Part shown: positions 62,065 to 64,000 of the stretch, piece by piece | Position numbering within the stretch: the first letter of the stretch is position 1 | Layout of the letters: every line of letters begins with the position of its first letter | Source of the DNA: Phycisphaerales bacterium AB-hyl4 | Lineage (GTDB): Bacteria; Planctomycetota; Phycisphaerae; Phycisphaerales; Phycisphaeraceae | Assembly: GCA_041821185.1 (NCBI GenBank) | Contig: JBGUBD010000004.1 | Location: forward strand, 426,810 to 490,809 | DNA length: 64,000 nucleotides | Direction: 5' to 3' | Position numbers and translations under genes: made by a program | Notes under the pieces: model-generated | The model's database searches: none | Told to the model about the DNA's origin: nothing | What the model saw: only the letters and a program-made list of their open reading frames with translations

Positions 62065-63456
62065 ATGCCCACCCCCCTCGACCAACTCAACGCCAACCGC
62101 GACGCCGCTGTCGATCGGCTCACTGCGCTGCTACGCATCCCCAGCGTCAGCACCGACCCCGCCTACGCCAGCGACGTCAACGCCGCCGCCGACTGGGTTG
62201 CCGACCACCTGCGTGCCTCCGGCCTTGACGCTCGCATCATGCCCACCGCCGGCCACCCCGTCGTCTACGCCGCCACCACCGACGACCAAGTCACTAACCC
62301 CGACGCCCCGCGCCTGCTCTTCTACGGCCACTACGACGTCCAACCCCCCGACCCCATCGACAAATGGACTACCCCGCCATTCGAACCCACAGTCCGCGAC
62401 GGCTCGCTCTACGCCCGCGGCGCCAGCGATGACAAAGGCCAAATCATGTGCTTCCTCGAAGCACTCCGCGCCTACCACGACGCCGCCCCCGGAAGCGCCT
62501 CAAAACTCCCCTGCCACGTCACCGTCCTTATCGAAGGCGAAGAAGAGTGTGGCAGCGTCAACCTCCCCGCCTTCATAGAGCAATACGAAGACCTGCTCCG
62601 CGCCGACGTTGCCGTCGTCTCCGACACCAGCATGTGGGACGCCCACACCCCGGCCATCACCTACGCCCTCCGCGGCCTGCTCTACTTCGACATCCAACTG
62701 CACGGCCCGTCGCGCGACCTCCACTCCGGCGTCTATGGCGGAACCATCCCCAACCCCGCCACCATCCTCACCCAGGTCCTCGGCAACCTCTTCGACGAAA
62801 ACCACCGCGTCACCATCCCCGGCTACTACGACCACGTTCAGCCACTCACCGACGACGAACGCCAACTCTGGCAACGCCTCGCCTTCAACGAACGCAACTA
62901 CCTCAACGCCATCGGACTCGCCCAAGGCTTCGGCGAAACCGGCTACACCACCCTCGAACGACGTTGGTCACGACCCGCTTGCGATATCAACGGCCTCTAC
63001 GGCGGCTACGGCGGCGAAGGCGCGAAAACCGTCATCCCCAGCTTCGCCGGCGCGAAAGTCAGCTTCCGGCTCGCCGCAGACCAGCAGCCCGACCACATCG
63101 CCGACGCCTTCAACCAATGGCTCAACGATCAACCCACGCACGGCCTCACGTGGAAGATCACCGAGCACGGCCGAGCCTACCCCGCCGCCGTCCCCACCGA
63201 CTCGCCATGGATCGCCGCCGCCAGCAAAGCCATCGAACACGCCGCAGGTCGCCCACCCGTCCTCGTCCGCGAAGGCGCGACCATCCCCGTCATCGGCGAC
63301 TTCAAACGACTGCTCGACCTCGACAGCCTCCTCATCGGCTTCGGGCTTAACGGCGACAACATCCACTCCCCCGACGAGCACCTCGGCCTCGACCGCTTCC
63401 ACCTCGGCTGCCAGACCCACGCCGCCCTCCTCCAACAAATTGCAAACACCCCCTGA
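62065..63456 (+). CDS. M20-family dipeptidase
   Basis: The 463-residue zinc peptidase has the metal-site motifs FYGHYDVQPPDP, LYARGASDDKGQIM and IEGEEECGSVNL, then a dimerisation or lid domain (RDLHSGVYGGTIPNP), in the order of the ArgE/DapE/carnosinase group. It probably hydrolyses dipeptides in the cytoplasm. The ATG follows a heptameric array without a Shine-Dalgarno sequence. An internal start would cut into the conserved N-terminal helix, so I keep this one. A second heptameric array follows the stop. Confidence 0.94.
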   Translation: MPTPLDQLNANRDAAVDRLTALLRIPSVSTDPAYASDVNAAADWVADHLRASGLDARIMPTAGHPVVYAATTDDQVTNPDAPRLLFYGHYDVQPPDPIDKWTTPPFEPTVRDGSLYARGASDDKGQIMCFLEALRAYHDAAPGSASKLPCHVTVLIEGEEECGSVNLPAFIEQYEDLLRADVAVVSDTSMWDAHTPAITYALRGLLYFDIQLHGPSRDLHSGVYGGTIPNPATILTQVLGNLFDENHRVTIPGYYDHVQPLTDDERQLWQRLAFNERNYLNAIGLAQGFGETGYTTLERRWSRPACDINGLYGGYGGEGAKTVIPSFAGAKVSFRLAADQQPDHIADAFNQWLNDQPTHGLTWKITEHGRAYPAAVPTDSPWIAAASKAIEHAAGRPPVLVREGATIPVIGDFKRLLDLDSLLIGFGLNGDNIHSPDEHLGLDRFHLGCQTHAALLQQIANTP

Positions 63457-63477
63457 CCGCCCGAAGCCCCCATCCCA

Positions 63478-63519
63478 AAACCACAAACCACAAACTACAA
63501 ACCAGAAACCACAAACCTT
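63478..63519. repeat. Heptameric array, AAACCAC flavour
   Basis: Six units in perfect register: AAACCAC, AAACCAC, AAACTAC, AAACCAG, AAACCAC, AAACCTT. It is the complement flavour of the array at 10954-10987. It follows the 16-base sequence TGACCGCCCGAAGCCC at the M20 stop. Confidence 0.82.
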
Positions 63520-63601
63520 CACCTCCCCCCACCACCGCGCCTATGCTTGACCAGGGGTATGTCGCCCCTGTTATTCGACGCAAGTGAAAGGCAGGTGAGA
63601 A

Positions 63602-63949
63602 ATGGTCAGCCGAGCAAACCTATTTGGACTTCGACGCCAACGTCCCATGAACGAAGTGCGATCGGAACTGCAAACCCTCCAGCGTGACCTGGGCAAGGTC
63701 CGCAACGATCTGGGCGACCTCGCCAACGCCTTATACGAGGCCGGCCGAGGCAGCGCGGACACCGCCAGCCGCGAGTTCAGCGACCGGATCAAGCAGCTCA
63801 ATCAGGCTTACGCCTCCGCCCGTCGCCGGGGGGATCAGATGATCGACACGTTCAGCGATCGCCCGGTTGCCAGCCTGATCGGCGCCTTCGCCGTGGGCCT
63901 CGTCCTCGCCGGCCTGGTCGCGATGGCGAGCATGATGAAACGCTCCTGA
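63602..63949 (+). CDS. DUF883/ElaB-like small membrane protein
   Basis: The 115-residue protein has a long amphipathic helix with heptad character (NEVRSELQTLQRDLGKV, then RNDLGDLANALYEAGR). A C-terminal membrane helix (RPVASLIGAFAVGLVLAGLV) follows. This is the layout of DUF883/YqjD/ElaB proteins, which are membrane-tethered and in enterobacteria can bind ribosomes in stationary phase. A clear AGGTGAG site precedes the ATG. The 50 bases after it, to the window end, show nothing further. Confidence 0.72.
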   Translation: MVSRANLFGLRRQRPMNEVRSELQTLQRDLGKVRNDLGDLANALYEAGRGSADTASREFSDRIKQLNQAYASARRRGDQMIDTFSDRPVASLIGAFAVGLVLAGLVAMASMMKRS

Positions 63950-64000
63950 CGCCCGCCCCCCGGGCCGCTCCCCTCGACGCAAATCGCTTCCCAAAAAGAA

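Overview
The window is a GC-rich bacterial chromosome segment that most resembles the Planctomycetota, probably the class Phycisphaerae. The clues are a prepilin-like protein ending in an H-x10-DG motif, a PEP-CTERM surface protein, many large secreted or membrane proteins of unknown function, LacI-regulated DUF4838-type genes, and a short dcw cluster lacking most of its usual members. This is inference from protein types; there is no rRNA in the window, and I recognised no tRNA, CRISPR array or intact transposase.

Left part (1-9.2 kb). After the 3' end of rpsA and its terminator comes a visibly less GC-rich accessory stretch. It opens with a run of five broken gene fragments (LacI, glycosidase-like pieces, a PQQ propeller, a TolB-like C-terminus). 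It continues with a PEP-CTERM propeller protein, a LacI regulator, a prepilin-like protein and a DUF4838 glycosidase-like protein. The promoters of the PEP-CTERM gene and of the prepilin/DUF4838 pair share nearly the same -35 and a GCTTAAC/GTTAAGC palindrome, so this looks like a small local carbohydrate regulon.

9.2-30.4 kb: nuoG, a pseudopilin cluster (11.9-16.0 kb) with a candidate small RNA under a sigma-54-type promoter, an RNase HII-like protein, a zinc dehydrogenase, NAD kinase, a GH10-like protein, radA, a HEAT-like protein, ygfZ, an MFS carrier, a Tat-exported alkaline phosphatase and an ankyrin-FHA fusion.

30.6-44.5 kb: an ABC exporter operon (ATPase, double FtsX permease, HlyD adaptor) followed by an HpnN-like RND protein, ruvA, an epimerase, a Pgl-type lactonase, a Nudix hydrolase, an AraC regulator convergent with xylA, and a zinc-ribbon membrane protein.

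44.8-64 kb: a candidate small RNA carrying an anti-Shine-Dalgarno sequence, a dcw-like cluster (rsmH, LysM protein, ftsL-like, ftsI), hslV, a Gfo/Idh oxidoreductase, a TetR-adaptor-RND-PG0541 efflux operon with an operator over the tetR promoter, thiS-thiG, an ATP-grasp protein, a divergent hypothetical/Rieske pair, an M20 dipeptidase and a DUF883-like protein.

The intergenic spaces carry several recurrent repeat families. (i) Strictly 7-bp-periodic arrays in three flavours, one of them arranged as facing inverted arrays. (ii) Elements with a conserved outer stem (TTTAGCC/GGCTAAA) enclosing two hairpins. (iii) A roughly 36-bp block beginning AAGCCGAG. (iv) Perfect palindromes between genes. 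These repeats and the two candidate small RNAs are the least explained features here. All functional statements come from reading the sequence without database searches.
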